A model generated the notes under the pieces. It was not told the DNA's origin, did no database searches, and worked only from the letters and a program-made list of their open reading frames with translations. Positions 26,917 through 38,000 of a stretch of 64,000 nt of DNA are shown here, piece by piece. Positions within the stretch are counted from its first letter, which is position 1, and the number at the start of each line of letters is the position of its first letter. Source of the DNA: JAVVTR01 sp036653535 (GTDB taxonomy: Bacteria > Bacteroidota > Bacteroidia > Bacteroidales > P3); NCBI GenBank assembly GCA_036653535.1, contig JAVVTR010000001.1:248001-312000 (forward strand). The letters are read 5' to 3'. The position numbers and the translations under genes are program-made.

Positions 26917-27111
26917 AGCCTGTAAGTAGAAGTAGAAGAGTTCTATTGTTTCTTAACATTTTTTGTGATAAAATATTTGACAGTTCGAATTAAATACTTT
27001 TTCTTTGCTAAAAATATGAGCTTTTCTAAGGTGAATTTTCAAAAACAAAAGCACCAAATTTTTCCAACTTAAAGAGTAAAAAACTGCCTAAAATATCTTT
27101 ATTAATAAAAT

Positions 27112-28092
27112 ATGCAAGGAATTGTAATTAAAAATACAGGAAACTGGTATGAAATTGCCGATGAATCTCAAAAGATTTTTCTGTGCAAAGTAAAAGGAAA
27201 TTTTCGCCTAAAAGAGGTGAAAACGACCAATCCTGTGGCAGTTGGAGATCATGTGGATTTTGAACTTCTTACCGAAAATCAAGATTTCACAACGCAAAAA
27301 TTTTCTACCGGCTGGATTACAGCAGTCCACGAAAGACAAAATTGTTTGATTAGAAAATCGGTGAATTTATCTAAACAAACACATATTATTGCGGCCAATA
27401 TTGATATGGCCTTTATAGTAGTGAGTATGCACCATCCCCGTACGCCACAAGGATTTATAGACCGATTCTTAGTTAGCTGCGAAGCTTATCGGGTTCCTTG
27501 CAGTTTAATTTTTAATAAAATTGACACTTACAATCCGCAAGCACTTAAGGATGCTGCTCTTTACAAAGCGCTATACGAAGCAATAGGATACCGCTGCTTG
27601 TATACCAGTGCGGTTACTTTAGAAGGTTTAGATATTCTAAAGGAATATATGCAAAATAAAGTATGCCTTTTTGCAGGTAATTCCGGCGTCGGAAAATCGG
27701 CCTTGGTTCATGCTATAGAACCTTCTTTAGAAATAAAAATTGGAGAAATTTCTTGTGTTCACAACAAGGGAAAGCACACCACCACTTATGCTCAAATGTA
27801 TCCCTTGTCTTTCCAAGGATATATTATGGATACTCCCGGAATTAAAGAATTTGGCATGGTGAAATTAAATACTGAAGAAATTTCTCGATATTTTCCGGAA
27901 ATGAAATTACGTATGGACGCATGCCAATTCAATAATTGCACACACGAACATGAACCCAATTGCGCCATTAAAAAAGCGGTAGAAAATGGAGATATTCACC
28001 CTTTAAGATACAAAAGCTATCTTAATATTTTGCACGGCAGAGAAGTAGATACTCCCGGCCTACTCGAAAACAAAAAAGAATCCAAAAAATAA
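27112..28092 (+). CDS. rsgA: Small ribosomal subunit biogenesis GTPase RsgA
   Basis: Circularly permuted GTPase that helps finish 30S subunits. OB-fold at the N-terminus (IVIKNTGNWYEIADESQKIF), G4 motif FNKIDTYN (about 139), G5, then G1 AGNSGVGKSALVH (about 188) and G3 MDTPGIKEFGMV (about 243), the order that defines the family. A zinc-binding C-terminus (CQFNNCTHEHEPNC) is intact. 326 residues, slightly longer than E. coli. The 195 bases before it contain no clear promoter; a run-through from the ABC exporter is possible. Confidence 0.96.
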   Translation: MQGIVIKNTGNWYEIADESQKIFLCKVKGNFRLKEVKTTNPVAVGDHVDFELLTENQDFTTQKFSTGWITAVHERQNCLIRKSVNLSKQTHIIAANIDMAFIVVSMHHPRTPQGFIDRFLVSCEAYRVPCSLIFNKIDTYNPQALKDAALYKALYEAIGYRCLYTSAVTLEGLDILKEYMQNKVCLFAGNSGVGKSALVHAIEPSLEIKIGEISCVHNKGKHTTTYAQMYPLSFQGYIMDTPGIKEFGMVKLNTEEISRYFPEMKLRMDACQFNNCTHEHEPNCAIKKAVENGDIHPLRYKSYLNILHGREVDTPGLLENKKESKK

Positions 28093-28101
28093 TGTATTGT
28101 C

Positions 28102-29184
28102 ATGGATAATAAAAAGAAAATCATAGGTTTAATAGCTGCTCTTTTAGTAATAGTGGCTATCTTTTACTATCTTTCCGATCTTATTATATACACCATGTCT
28201 GCTTTTGTTATTTCCATGATGGGTAGACCTTTTGTAAAACTTTTAAATAAAAAATTAAAGTTTCCCAACGCCTTAGCCAGTGCAATTTCGCTCTGTTTAA
28301 TTGTTGGAGTAATTAGTTTAATCTTTTACTTGGTATTGCCTCTATTTATTAAGCAGGCTCAACAAATAGCCAATTTAGACTACACCCAAATTTCCAACGA
28401 TACCTTTGTTGGATTTCAACAAATAACCCAATGGTTGGCCGATAAAGGCATTTATATTGACGAAGAAAAAATTAGGCTGTACGTTATAAATTGGGGGGAA
28501 CAAATGTTAGATAAAATTAATATTCAAAACATTATATCCAACGCCGTAAATTGGATTTCTTCTTTAAGTGTGGCTGTTTTTTCTATTATTTTTATTGCTT
28601 TTTTCTTTTTAAAAGACGAAAAATTATTTAAAAAGATTTTGTTTTTATTTATTCCTGAACGTTATACCCAAAAAGGAGAAAATATTCTTAAATCTTCGGA
28701 GCATTTACTTACCCGCTACTTTGTAGGTTTGAGTATAGAATTAGTTTGCATGATGACGCTGATTTCTTTAGGTCTTTGGGCTTTTGGAGTAGAAAACGCA
28801 CTATTATATGGCTGTTTGGGCGGTTTGCTCAATATAATACCTTATGTTGGTCCTGTAATTGGTGCCTGCACCGCTTGTTTTTTTACTCTATTAAACAATT
28901 TAGAATATGGTTTTACCATAGACCTTTTTTGGTTAATTGTAAAAGTAATAGGTGTATTTGTAGGATGTAATCTTTTGGATAACATGGTATTGCAAGTAAC
29001 TATTTATTCTAATAGCGTTAAAGCACATCCTTTAGAAATTTTCTTTGTTATTATGATAGCTGGCACTCTGAGTGGTATTTTTGGCATGATTTTGGCCATA
29101 CCAATTTATACGGTATTACGCATTATTGCCAAAGAATTTTTTAAAAGCACCAAATTTGTGGACCAATTAACCAAAAATATATAA
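28102..29184 (+). CDS. AI-2E family membrane permease
   Basis: 360 residues with about seven or eight hydrophobic helices and the family pattern: an N-terminal pair (LIAALLVIVAIFYYLSDLII), a loop of about 100 residues outside the membrane, and the conserved LLYGCLGGLLNIIPYVGPVI near residue 230-250. The family includes AI-2 exporter TqsA and Na+/H+ antiporters, so the substrate is not known. Starts 9 bases after rsgA. Confidence 0.88.
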   Translation: MDNKKKIIGLIAALLVIVAIFYYLSDLIIYTMSAFVISMMGRPFVKLLNKKLKFPNALASAISLCLIVGVISLIFYLVLPLFIKQAQQIANLDYTQISNDTFVGFQQITQWLADKGIYIDEEKIRLYVINWGEQMLDKINIQNIISNAVNWISSLSVAVFSIIFIAFFFLKDEKLFKKILFLFIPERYTQKGENILKSSEHLLTRYFVGLSIELVCMMTLISLGLWAFGVENALLYGCLGGLLNIIPYVGPVIGACTACFFTLLNNLEYGFTIDLFWLIVKVIGVFVGCNLLDNMVLQVTIYSNSVKAHPLEIFFVIMIAGTLSGIFGMILAIPIYTVLRIIAKEFFKSTKFVDQLTKNI

Positions 29185-29405
29185 CATACTAAAAATAAGA
29201 AAGAAATCTTTCACCATATTACGACGAGAAAGGGTCCTTTTTATACCCAAAAGTTCATTAAGCTATGGGCATAGACCAATACAGTTTGGACTATGCTATG
29301 GCAGAAAAACGATCCATTTTATAGCCAGCATTATCCATCCATAATACATAGGGATTTTAATGGTTTTCCTACATACCTTCTCTAACCGTTAATGTCGCCA
29401 AAGCC
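29185..29405. other. Spacer before radC, one weak hairpin
   Basis: 221 bases with no coding frame or clear promoter. An imperfect hairpin pairs GCATAG (29269-29274) with CTATGC (29291-29296). Nothing else seen. Confidence 0.3.
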
Positions 29406-30110
29406 ATGCAAAATTACGAAACGCCACATACTCCTATTAAACAATGGGATCCCAAAGATCGCCCGCGAGAAAAAATGTTAGCTAACAGTGCCTCAGAATT
29501 AAGTAATGCCGAATTATTAGCTATTATTATAGGTTCGGGATGTGGAAAGTTATCGGCAGTAGATTTGGCCTGCACCATTTTGTCGGAATCTCAGAATAAT
29601 TTAGGCGAAATTGCTTGTAAATCCCCCAAGGAACTTATTCGAAAATTCAAAGGAATAGGCCAGGCAAAAGCATTGAGTATATTAGCTAGTTTAGAATTAG
29701 GGAAACGAAACTTTTCAGCAAATTTAAATCCAAGAGAAAAAATAAGTTCCAGTCAAAGTGCTTTTCAATTTTTATGTCCGGATTTAGCACATGCCAATTA
29801 CGAAATTTTTCAAGTCCTTCTTCTATCCCGATCCAACCACTTGCTACGCAAGGTTACTATTAGCCAAGGTGGTTTATCGGGTACCATTGTAGATGCAAAA
29901 AAAGTTTTTAAAATAGCTATAGACGAACATTGTTGCGGAATTATTTTAGCACACAATCATCCTTCCGGCAATCTTTCTCCAAGCAAAGAAGATATAGATC
30001 TTACACAGAAACTATGTGATGGAGCAGCCCTATTAGATATACGAATTTTAGACCATTTAATTATTTCCGGAAATAAATATTTTAGTTTTACAGACCAACA
30101 CATAATTTAA
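29406..30110 (+). CDS. radC: RadC-family JAB domain protein
   Basis: 234 residues: a helix-hairpin-helix N-terminal part (NAELLAIIIGSGCGKLSAVD, then RKFKGIGQAKALSILASLEL) and a JAB/MPN metalloprotease-like domain with the zinc motif HNHPSGNLSPSKEDIDLT (about 179-196). The historic link to DNA repair is doubtful; the MPN fold suggests a nuclease or protease-like role. Four bases separate it from the next gene. Confidence 0.95.
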   Translation: MQNYETPHTPIKQWDPKDRPREKMLANSASELSNAELLAIIIGSGCGKLSAVDLACTILSESQNNLGEIACKSPKELIRKFKGIGQAKALSILASLELGKRNFSANLNPREKISSSQSAFQFLCPDLAHANYEIFQVLLLSRSNHLLRKVTISQGGLSGTIVDAKKVFKIAIDEHCCGIILAHNHPSGNLSPSKEDIDLTQKLCDGAALLDIRILDHLIISGNKYFSFTDQHII

Positions 30111-30114
30111 TTCT

Positions 30115-31512
30115 ATGGATACTATTTTTTTATTTATTCCTGTTTTATCCCCAAGATTAAAATATACAGCCGAATATCTTTTTACAGATCTTTTGGGCCT
30201 ACAAATAAATTGGATAAAAGATCCCATAGCCTTTGCCTCTATACAACAAGAAAAAATTGCTTTATGCCAAAGCCAAAGGGAACCCTTAAGTACTACGACC
30301 CCCGTTTTTCTTTATGTAGATTCCTGGATTAGCCAACCGGAAAATAGGATTTTAGAAAAAACGGAATTAGAAGACACTTGGACCGATTTACCCTTCCCAA
30401 TTTTAGAAAATAAAGAGCTATCCAAAAAAAATTCTTCACCCTCCGCCTTTTTATTGAATTTTGATATTTTCTCCGCTGCTTTTTTCTTATTATCTCGCTA
30501 TGAAGAATACCGTCCAAAATCGGAAAGAGATCAGTATGGTCGCTACATGGCTACTAATAGTTATTTATACCAAAAAGGCTGGTTGGAAAAACCTGTAATA
30601 AATATTTGGGTAGAAGAACTTAGAACTAAATTGAAAAAAGAATTTCCTAATTTGCATATACGAGAACCTAAATTTCGTATTCTCCCAACTATAGATATTG
30701 ACCGAGGATTTGCTTTCCTTCATAAACCTGTCTACAAAATAATAGGTGGTTTTTTAAAATATCCCAAAGAATTTATACTTCGATCTAAGGTATTAATAGG
30801 GCTACGTAAAGATCCATTCCATTGCATAGAGGAAATTATTCAATTGCACCAAAGTATAGGCTTAGAATCAAAGATTTTTGTTTTATGTGGCAATTACAAT
30901 CGTTTAGATACTGGGAACGCATATAAAACCAAAGCTTATAAGAAACTTTTTAAAGAAATAGAAACCTTTAATTATTCTAAAAAAAGCAATAAAAAAGAAG
31001 GGAATCCTTTCACAGAAATTGGCATACACCTTTCTATATCTTCCAATTTTTATCCTCTTTTACGTTCCAAAGAATTGGCTCTTTTACAAAAAATATTAAG
31101 TTCAAAGATACAAAGTAATCGCCAACATTTTATTATTCTCGACTTTCCAACAAGCTATAAAAACTTAGTAGATTTAGATATAAAAAATGATTATTCCTTA
31201 GGATACCCCGACTTACCGGGCTTTAGAGCCGGAATCTGTACCCCTTTCCCATTTTACGATCTATCCACAGAAAAAAAACACGCTTTAACTATCTATCCCT
31301 TTTGTACTATGGATGTAACTCATGCTCGATATTTAGGAGAATCTTTAGAAGAAGCCTTTATACATATTCGAAATTTAATGCAGGAAGTAAAAGCCGTAAA
31401 TGGCCTATTTATTCCTCTTTTCCACAATGAAAGTCTTAGTGGTATAAAACCTTGGAAAGGCTGGAAAGAAGCTTACGAAAAACTACTAAAAGAAAACGCA
31501 AACTTAGATTAA
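30115..31512 (+). CDS. DUF7033/polysaccharide deacetylase-like protein
   Basis: 465 residues, a Bacteroidota group of deacetylase-like proteins. Family landmarks: TIDIDRGFAFLHKPVYKII (about 195, the metal-binding first Asp motif), IGIHLSISSNFYPLLRSKEL (about 303), LPGFRAGICTPFPFYDLS (about 369) and a final PLFHNESLSG (about 440). The catalytic NodB motifs are partly changed, so deacetylase activity is likely but not certain. Such proteins are often near cell-wall or capsule genes; here the neighbours (radC before it, an OmpA/TPR lipoprotein facing it) do not say. Ends 2 bases before a perfect 27-bp hairpin. Confidence 0.75.
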   Translation: MDTIFLFIPVLSPRLKYTAEYLFTDLLGLQINWIKDPIAFASIQQEKIALCQSQREPLSTTTPVFLYVDSWISQPENRILEKTELEDTWTDLPFPILENKELSKKNSSPSAFLLNFDIFSAAFFLLSRYEEYRPKSERDQYGRYMATNSYLYQKGWLEKPVINIWVEELRTKLKKEFPNLHIREPKFRILPTIDIDRGFAFLHKPVYKIIGGFLKYPKEFILRSKVLIGLRKDPFHCIEEIIQLHQSIGLESKIFVLCGNYNRLDTGNAYKTKAYKKLFKEIETFNYSKKSNKKEGNPFTEIGIHLSISSNFYPLLRSKELALLQKILSSKIQSNRQHFIILDFPTSYKNLVDLDIKNDYSLGYPDLPGFRAGICTPFPFYDLSTEKKHALTIYPFCTMDVTHARYLGESLEEAFIHIRNLMQEVKAVNGLFIPLFHNESLSGIKPWKGWKEAYEKLLKENANLD

Positions 31513-31514
31513 GT

Positions 31515-31573
31515 CCAATATAGAAAAAGGAAGAGGCCGATAAATTATCGGCCTCTTCCTTTTTCTATATTGG
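31515..31573. terminator. 27-bp perfect-stem bidirectional hairpin
   Basis: Arms 31515-31541 and 31547-31573 are exact reverse complements (27 bp) around the 5-base loop aaatt. The centre is GC rich (GAGGCCGAT) and the outer part A/T rich, so it can stop transcripts from both converging genes. Confidence 0.9.
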
Positions 31574-31608
31574 AAAACTATATCTAAAATTTAGATACAT
31601 TACGAATA

Positions 31609-33429
31609 CTAACGCAAAATACTTTGAAATTCTGCATCGTCTTTCATTTTTATAAATTCAATATCCTTTTGGGCTTGAACTTTTAATGCAGGTTTCTCGG
31701 CAATGGCTTTTCTCATGGCTTCTATTACACCCGCTTTATCTCCTGCACGAGCAGCACATACCGCTTTTAAATAATAGGCATCTGGCGTAAGAGGATTCAT
31801 GCAGTCTAAGGTTGCTTTAGCTTTATCCACTTCTGCATTTAACAATTGAGCCAAAGCTAAATTGTATTGACATGCTACTGCCGATAAACTACTTGCAGCC
31901 TGTGCATAATTACCATCTTTTATATCCAATATTCCTAAATTGCTACTTGCCTGTGGAGAGGCGGCCGCTGCACTTTTAAAATTAGAGCGTGCATTTTCAA
32001 AGTCGCCCTTAGATAGGGCAACTACACCCAAATTATTTAAAACATTGGCATTGTTGGGTTGCATCGCATTAGCAGTTTCTAATAATTTTTGAGCTTCTTC
32101 ATAATTTCCTTCTCCAATATACAAAGCCGAAGCATTTAAAAATGCTCTAAAATCATCGGGATAAATACGAGTAGCTGACAAATATATTTGAAGTTGATTT
32201 TCCTTATTATCCGTTAGGGTAACAGCATAAAGCAATTCTTCCAACGAAAGAGAGTCGGGAGCTGTAAGAGAAAATTCGGCAATTTGTTCGTCTGTTTTTT
32301 TGGGTTCCAAAAAGTCTATGGTTATTTCTGCACGACGTAGAGAAGGTAATATATTATCTTCAATTTGCTTGTAAATAACCGTCATATTACGTATTTCCTG
32401 TTCCCTGGCAGTTCTATCTGCATGCGAGGATATTACATTGATAATGGTATTCTTTTCAGGAATATCGGAAGCTCTTAAATCGGCAATAAAACCCTCCCAA
32501 TCTTCCCCTTTGGATAAGATTTCTGGAGTAATGTTTTGCTTTAAACTATCCTTCTTTACTTTCAATTTTTTAGCCATGGCCTTAACAATCCTGTCATACG
32601 CATTTTGAAAGTATTTATTTCCAGTAGTAGCACGATTTTCAGAAAGATTCTGATTGCGGCTTTCTTCTCCTTCCGGAGAGGCCCAAGCTGCAATTTTTAT
32701 AGATTTTATAAGCATACCGCTTTCCAAAGCAGCATCCAAATTTTTCAAATCCGTTTTGTTTTTTTCTGCCTTATTTAAAGGAAGACCCCAATTGAGATTA
32801 TAGGTATCTACTAAGAAATAAATATTCGCTTGCTTAGTAATAACGGTTTCCTTTTCGTACTTATCTGATTCGGTGGATACGGCAGCTTCCAATTTATTAA
32901 TACGAGTAGAGGTAATCATAGTCCCTTTTGCGGGAATAGTTTCTCCCAAACGAACATTTTTAGAAACTTTCAAAGCTTCTTCTTCGTTCGTAACATTCAT
33001 ATTCTTTGCCTTTTTCTCTACATAGGCCACCGGATTAAAAATTAATTGGCATTGTTCCATTGCAGGAACATAAGCTAACTCATCGGTATAAGTAAAATTT
33101 CCACCTTTAGTCTTGCTAATTAAATTACCCTGTCCTTTTGTTTTTTCCCCTCTTAAAATAATAGGCTTTAACCATTGTGTTCCACCCTCATATTGGATAC
33201 CCGGCTGTAGAACCACTATAGCATTCGTGTTGAAATATTTAGGCTGATATTCTCCTTTTAGCTCCACTTTTATTTTATCTCCGCGCATTTCTAACGGATT
33301 GGGCTTTACTTCATACTTAGCCATGGTAGGATGATTTTTTACCATTGTTTTCAAGTTTTCACAAGAGGTAAACATCATACTCCATCCTAATACTGCTAAG
33401 AGAATACTTGCTAAATGTATTTTTTTCAT
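31609..33429 (-). CDS. OmpA-like/TPR lipoprotein
   Basis: 606 residues from the ATG at 33427-33429 (MKKIHLASILLAVLGWSMMF), which has a lipobox ending FTSCEN (Cys about 23). The start is chosen over an in-frame one 48 bases upstream because the promoter box at 33475-33482 lies across it. Region about 60-180 is a beta domain (NPLEMRGDKIKVELKGEYQP); about 250-300 looks OmpA-like (KIAAWASPEGEESRNQNLSE), which suggests peptidoglycan contact; the C-terminal third is tetratricopeptide repeats (NANVLNNLGVVALSKGDFEN). A periplasmic scaffold role, as for type IX or envelope-linked TPR/OmpA proteins, is inference. Confidence 0.75.
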   Translation of the reverse strand: MKKIHLASILLAVLGWSMMFTSCENLKTMVKNHPTMAKYEVKPNPLEMRGDKIKVELKGEYQPKYFNTNAIVVLQPGIQYEGGTQWLKPIILRGEKTKGQGNLISKTKGGNFTYTDELAYVPAMEQCQLIFNPVAYVEKKAKNMNVTNEEEALKVSKNVRLGETIPAKGTMITSTRINKLEAAVSTESDKYEKETVITKQANIYFLVDTYNLNWGLPLNKAEKNKTDLKNLDAALESGMLIKSIKIAAWASPEGEESRNQNLSENRATTGNKYFQNAYDRIVKAMAKKLKVKKDSLKQNITPEILSKGEDWEGFIADLRASDIPEKNTIINVISSHADRTAREQEIRNMTVIYKQIEDNILPSLRRAEITIDFLEPKKTDEQIAEFSLTAPDSLSLEELLYAVTLTDNKENQLQIYLSATRIYPDDFRAFLNASALYIGEGNYEEAQKLLETANAMQPNNANVLNNLGVVALSKGDFENARSNFKSAAAASPQASSNLGILDIKDGNYAQAASSLSAVACQYNLALAQLLNAEVDKAKATLDCMNPLTPDAYYLKAVCAARAGDKAGVIEAMRKAIAEKPALKVQAQKDIEFIKMKDDAEFQSILR

Positions 33430-33474
33430 TGTATTTAGTTTTGTGTTTAAAACATTAAGCGCATTATACGGTCG

Positions 33475-33482
33475 CAAAGGTA
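33475..33482 (-). promoter_or_regulatory. -7 promoter box for the OmpA/TPR lipoprotein
   Basis: Plus strand CAAAGGTA, so TACCTTTG on the minus strand, an exact match; start near 33468, about 39 bases before the ATG. No -33 TTG at standard distance. Confidence 0.6.
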
Positions 33483-33541
33483 ATTATAAAATTCGACTTT
33501 TAAAGGATAAACTTAGAAGCTATCTATATTTCACAAAGCTC

Positions 33542-34483
33542 TTACTTGAAAATTTTACGACGCTTTGCCAAGTAGGCTTGCAAAACAGGAATAAAACCTT
33601 TTTGAATATCCGCTTCTATAAAATCTATTTTATACCGCTCACATTGCATCTTCAACTCTTTTTTAAAGGCGTACACCTTTTCAGAGTAAATTTGTCGGAT
33701 TTGCGCCGGATTTATTTTTATTTCCGACCCCTTTTCCATGTCAATAAAACGATATGGCTTATTGGGATAGGTAAATTCTAATTCTTTTTCTTTGTCGTGT
33801 ACATAAAATAGCAGAACTTCATTATTGCGATATTTTAAGTGTTGTAATGCAGAAAATAATTCTATTGGAGAGGAAATAGAATCAAACATATCACTAAATA
33901 TAACAATAAGAGAACGCTTGTGTATTTGCTCGGCTGCTAAATGGAGGATTTCTGTCAAATTGGATCCCCTATTTAATACAGGAGTAGTGGAAATATTTAA
34001 TATACGTTCCAATTCGGAATACATATATTTTAGATGAACCTTATTCGATTTATCTTCCGTTTGTAAATCAATTTGATCGGAAAATGCAGTAAAACCTACA
34101 GCATCTCTTTGTCTATAAAGCAAATTCATTAATGCAGCGGAGGAATAAATAGAAAAGATTAATTTATTAGGGTGAACCAAACTTGGAGCCTTTTCTATAG
34201 GGAAATACATGGAGGAAGAGGTGTCTATTAAAATATGACAACGAAGATTTGTTTCTTCTTCGTATCGCTTAACAAACAAACGATCGGTTCTTCCAAAAAG
34301 TTTCCAATCTATATGACGAACCGATTCTCCTGTATTATACTGCCTATGTTCCGCAAATTCTACCGAAAAACCGTGAAATGGACTTTTATGCAAACCCGTG
34401 ATAAAACCCTCTACCACTTGAGAAGCAAGAAGTTCTAAAGAGATGAATGGCTCTGATACAGTTTGGCGAAAACCTTCCGACAT
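33542..34483 (-). CDS. DUF58 (vWA-like) domain protein
   Basis: 313 residues. The central DUF58 core is clear: YNTGESVRHIDWKLFGRTDR (about 48-67), then a metal-ion site LIDTSSSMYFP (DxSxS, about 84), TPVLNRGSNLTEIL and FSDMFDSISSPIEL. DUF58 proteins usually work with MoxR AAA ATPases as chaperone/metal-insertion pairs, but no moxR is next to it here; the downstream gene in the same orientation is the OmpA/TPR lipoprotein. Function unassigned. Confidence 0.85.
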   Translation of the reverse strand: MSEGFRQTVSEPFISLELLASQVVEGFITGLHKSPFHGFSVEFAEHRQYNTGESVRHIDWKLFGRTDRLFVKRYEEETNLRCHILIDTSSSMYFPIEKAPSLVHPNKLIFSIYSSAALMNLLYRQRDAVGFTAFSDQIDLQTEDKSNKVHLKYMYSELERILNISTTPVLNRGSNLTEILHLAAEQIHKRSLIVIFSDMFDSISSPIELFSALQHLKYRNNEVLLFYVHDKEKELEFTYPNKPYRFIDMEKGSEIKINPAQIRQIYSEKVYAFKKELKMQCERYKIDFIEADIQKGFIPVLQAYLAKRRKIFK

Positions 34484-34527
34484 ACAATTTGTTCTCTTTT
34501 CTAAAACGACCTCTGAATATAATAAAA

Positions 34528-34560
34528 GAGGGGGTTGTCTAAAATAAAGACTACCCCCTT
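34528..34560 (-). terminator. Hairpin between trxA and DUF58 gene
   Basis: AGGGGGTT (about 34529-34536) with GTCT pairs the later AGAC.ACCCCCT, leaving a short A-rich loop. It lies just after trxA on the minus strand and before the next gene. One internal mismatch. Confidence 0.65.
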
Positions 34561-34583
34561 AATAAACAGAAATTTGTTTAAAT

Positions 34584-34901
34584 TTAAAGAGCCGCCTCTA
34601 ATTTAGCAACTAAAGTACTTTTATTTGTTGCTCCTACTTGCTTTTCTATTACTTCTCCGTTTTTAATAAACAAAACAGTAGGAATATTACGAACCCCATA
34701 ACGTTTGGTAACTGCAGGACATTCGTCTACATTTACTTTTCCAATAATTGCTTTACCTTCAAATTCTGCAGCTATTTCTTCTATAATGGGACTAAGTGCC
34801 ATACAGGGTCCACACCATTGAGCCCAAAAATCAACTACTACTAATTTGTCTGCCTTTAATGCCATTTCTTCGAAATTAGCATCTGTGAATACATTTGCCA
34901 T
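34584..34901 (-). CDS. trxA: Thioredoxin
   Basis: 105 residues. Active site WAQWCGPCMALSPI (WCGPC, about 30), the fold-defining cis-Pro (NIPTVLFIKNGE, about 73) and VVDFWAQ strand. Cytosolic disulfide reductase. Between dnaE and DUF58, no obvious operon link. Confidence 0.97.
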   Translation of the reverse strand: MANVFTDANFEEMALKADKLVVVDFWAQWCGPCMALSPIIEEIAAEFEGKAIIGKVNVDECPAVTKRYGVRNIPTVLFIKNGEVIEKQVGATNKSTLVAKLEAAL

Positions 34902-35068
34902 AATATTTTATATTTTTTGTTTGCTTTTTATACGTATAGGAAATTTTGCGAAAGTACTTTTAGATTAATGCAAGGGCCTTTTTCACGCACCAACTTTGCA
35001 AAAATACATTATTTTTTGCTATCCACAAAACTCTTAGAAACTGTCTATTTTATTCCTTTAAAAAGTTT

Positions 35069-38000
35069 CTAACTTAAATTTAGTTCCATATCGGGATATT
35101 CTTCTAAAAACGCCTTTATAAACTCGGAGGATTTAACTTTTAATCCACGCATAGGCATATTTAAACTTAAAGTATGAACGCTATCTACAACCCTAAAATT
35201 AAGCGTAGCAGCATTACTCTCTCCTTTAGTGGAAGCGTGCATCTTAATCCCATAAGTATGTACCAATTCTTTCATTTTCGCAATGTAGTTAGGATTAATT
35301 TCCATTAAATTAATTTTTATATTAATTTGGTGGGTATAGCGATCGGCCAATTCCGCCAATGGGAACATATTCACTATTTTTAGCTCTAAATTTTCATCAT
35401 CTCTCCAACGCTTTTTAACTTCCGCCCGAATAAAAACAAAAGTACCTACCTCCATAAAATGCTTATATTTTAGGTAGTCTTCTCCAAAAAGAGTAATTTC
35501 TAAAGATTCATCGAAATCTTCCACCATAAAACGACCATACCCGGTTCCTTTTTTAGAAATTAAGTGGGAAGAAGCGGTTACTATAGCCCCAAAACGAAGA
35601 TCTTTATTTACATTGGAGGATAAATTTCCTTTAATGTGTGTAATGGTGGTGGTGGCAAATTGAGAAAGTTCAAAACGATAATCCTGCAAAGGATGTCCGG
35701 AAATAAAAAAACCAGTTACTTCTTTTTCGTAATTCAATTCTATAAGAGGAACCCATGGATCTACCTGCGGAATTTCCAAGTCGCTCATTTCTTCACTTTC
35801 TGCCTCTCCAAAAAGGTTGGTTTGTGCTGATAATTGCGTTTGTTGATACCGAGAAGCATATAGCATCAAATTATCAATAAAGTTAACATTTTCTCCCGGT
35901 CGTTCATAAAAGAATGCCGCTCGAGTTGGTTCCCCAAAAGCATCAAAAGCACCCGCTTTCACTAAAGATTCCATACAACGCCTATTCAAAGAACGTAAGT
36001 TGGATCGCTTTACAAAATCTAAAACACTACGATAATATCCATTTTCTTCTCTCTCCTTAATTAAAAGTTCCACCACAGCTGCACCTACGTTTTTAATACC
36101 ACTTAAACCAAAGCGTATCGCTCCTGCTTTATTCACCGTAAAAGCAGCTTGACTTTCGTTTACGTCTGGCCCTAACAAATCTATTTTCATTCTCTTACAT
36201 TCATCCATATAGAAAGATATTTTTTCTATATTCGTAAGATTATTTGTAAGAACCGAAGCCATGAATTCTGCAGGATAGTGCGCTTTCAAATAAGCCGTTT
36301 GATAAGCAATAAAGGCATAACAAGTGGAATGAGATTTATTAAAAGCATAAGAAGCAAAAGCTTCCCAATCGGTCCATATTTTGTCGCAAATTTTAGGATC
36401 GTGATTATGGGCAGCGCAACCATCCATAAACTTAGCCTTCATTTTCTCCAAAATATCTTTCTTCTTTTTTCCCATGGCTTTACGCAAGGTATCTGCATCC
36501 CCTTTTGTAAAATCGGCTAATTTCTGAGACAACAACATAACCTGTTCTTGATAAACAGTTACTCCGTAGGTATCGGCAAGAAATTCCTCCATCTCCGGTA
36601 AATCGTACTCTATTTTTTCAATACCAAATTTACGATGCACAAATTTAGGGATATACTCCATAGGCCCCGGACGATACAAGGCATTCATAGCAATAAGATC
36701 GTCTAAACGATTTGGTTTAAGTTCTCGTAGATATTTTTTCATACCATCCGATTCAAACTGAAAAATGGCGTTGGTATCCCCCCTACTAAACAAATCGTAA
36801 GTGAGTTTATCTTCTAAGGGAACCTCATCCATATCAACATCCAAGCCGTGTCGTATCTTAATATTATCTAAAGCCCCTTTAATAATAGTTAAGGTTTTTA
36901 AACCCAAAAAGTCCATTTTTAGCAAGCCAACCGATTCTACATATTGACCCTCGTATTGGGTAACGGGCATATCCGTATCTTTAGAGGTACTCAAAGGTAC
37001 ATATTCCATGATATCCTCTGGAGCAATAATCATACCACAGGCGTGAGTACCGGTGCTTCGTATGGAACCCTCTAATTGTACGGCATATTTAATTGTTCGG
37101 CGTATCAATTCATTGGGGCTATTTTCCATTTCTTCCTTTAACTGGGGAGACTCCTTAAAAGCCTTCGCTAAAGTCATTCCCGGTGTTTCTGGGACCAAGT
37201 CAGCTAAACGGCTGGCTTCCGACAAGGGTAACTCCAAAACGCGCGCCACATCTTTTATAGCCGATTTTGCAGCCATAGATCCGTAGGTGATAATTTGTGC
37301 CACCCTCTCTCGTCCATACTTTTCTACCACATAATGTATTACTTTTTCTCTACCTGCATCATCAAAATCTATATCTATATCTGGCATGGAAATACGGGCA
37401 GGATTCAGGAATCGTTCAAAAAGTAAATTATATTTAATAGGATCCATATTGGTAATTCCTATACAATAAGCAATGGCAGAACCTGCAGCTGAACCACGCC
37501 CAGGACCTACCAATACTTTCATTTCCCTTGCTTTTTTTATAAAATCCCAAACGATTAAAAAATAGCCTGGGAAGCCCATGTGTTCTATGGTTTGCAATTC
37601 AAAATCTATACGCTCCTTGATATGGTTCGCATAATTTTTTCCATATCGTTTTTCTGCCCCTTGATAGGTAAGAAAACGCAAATAATCCATTTCATTGGAA
37701 AAATTTTCCGGAAGAGGAAATTTAGGCAATAAAATATCCCGGGTAAGTTTATAAACTTCGACCTTATCTACTATTTCTCGTGTATTGGTAAGAAATTCTT
37801 CGTGCCCCGGAAAACGGGCAATCATTTCTTGGGCCGATTTCAAATATTCTTCGCCCGTATATATTAACTTGGTTTGTTCACTAAGTTTACGTCCAGTATT
37901 AAGGCATATCAGAATTTTATGTGCGTCCTTATCTTGGGCATTAACAAAATGTACATCGTTAGTTGCAATACATTTAACATGATACTGAGCCGCTAATTCC

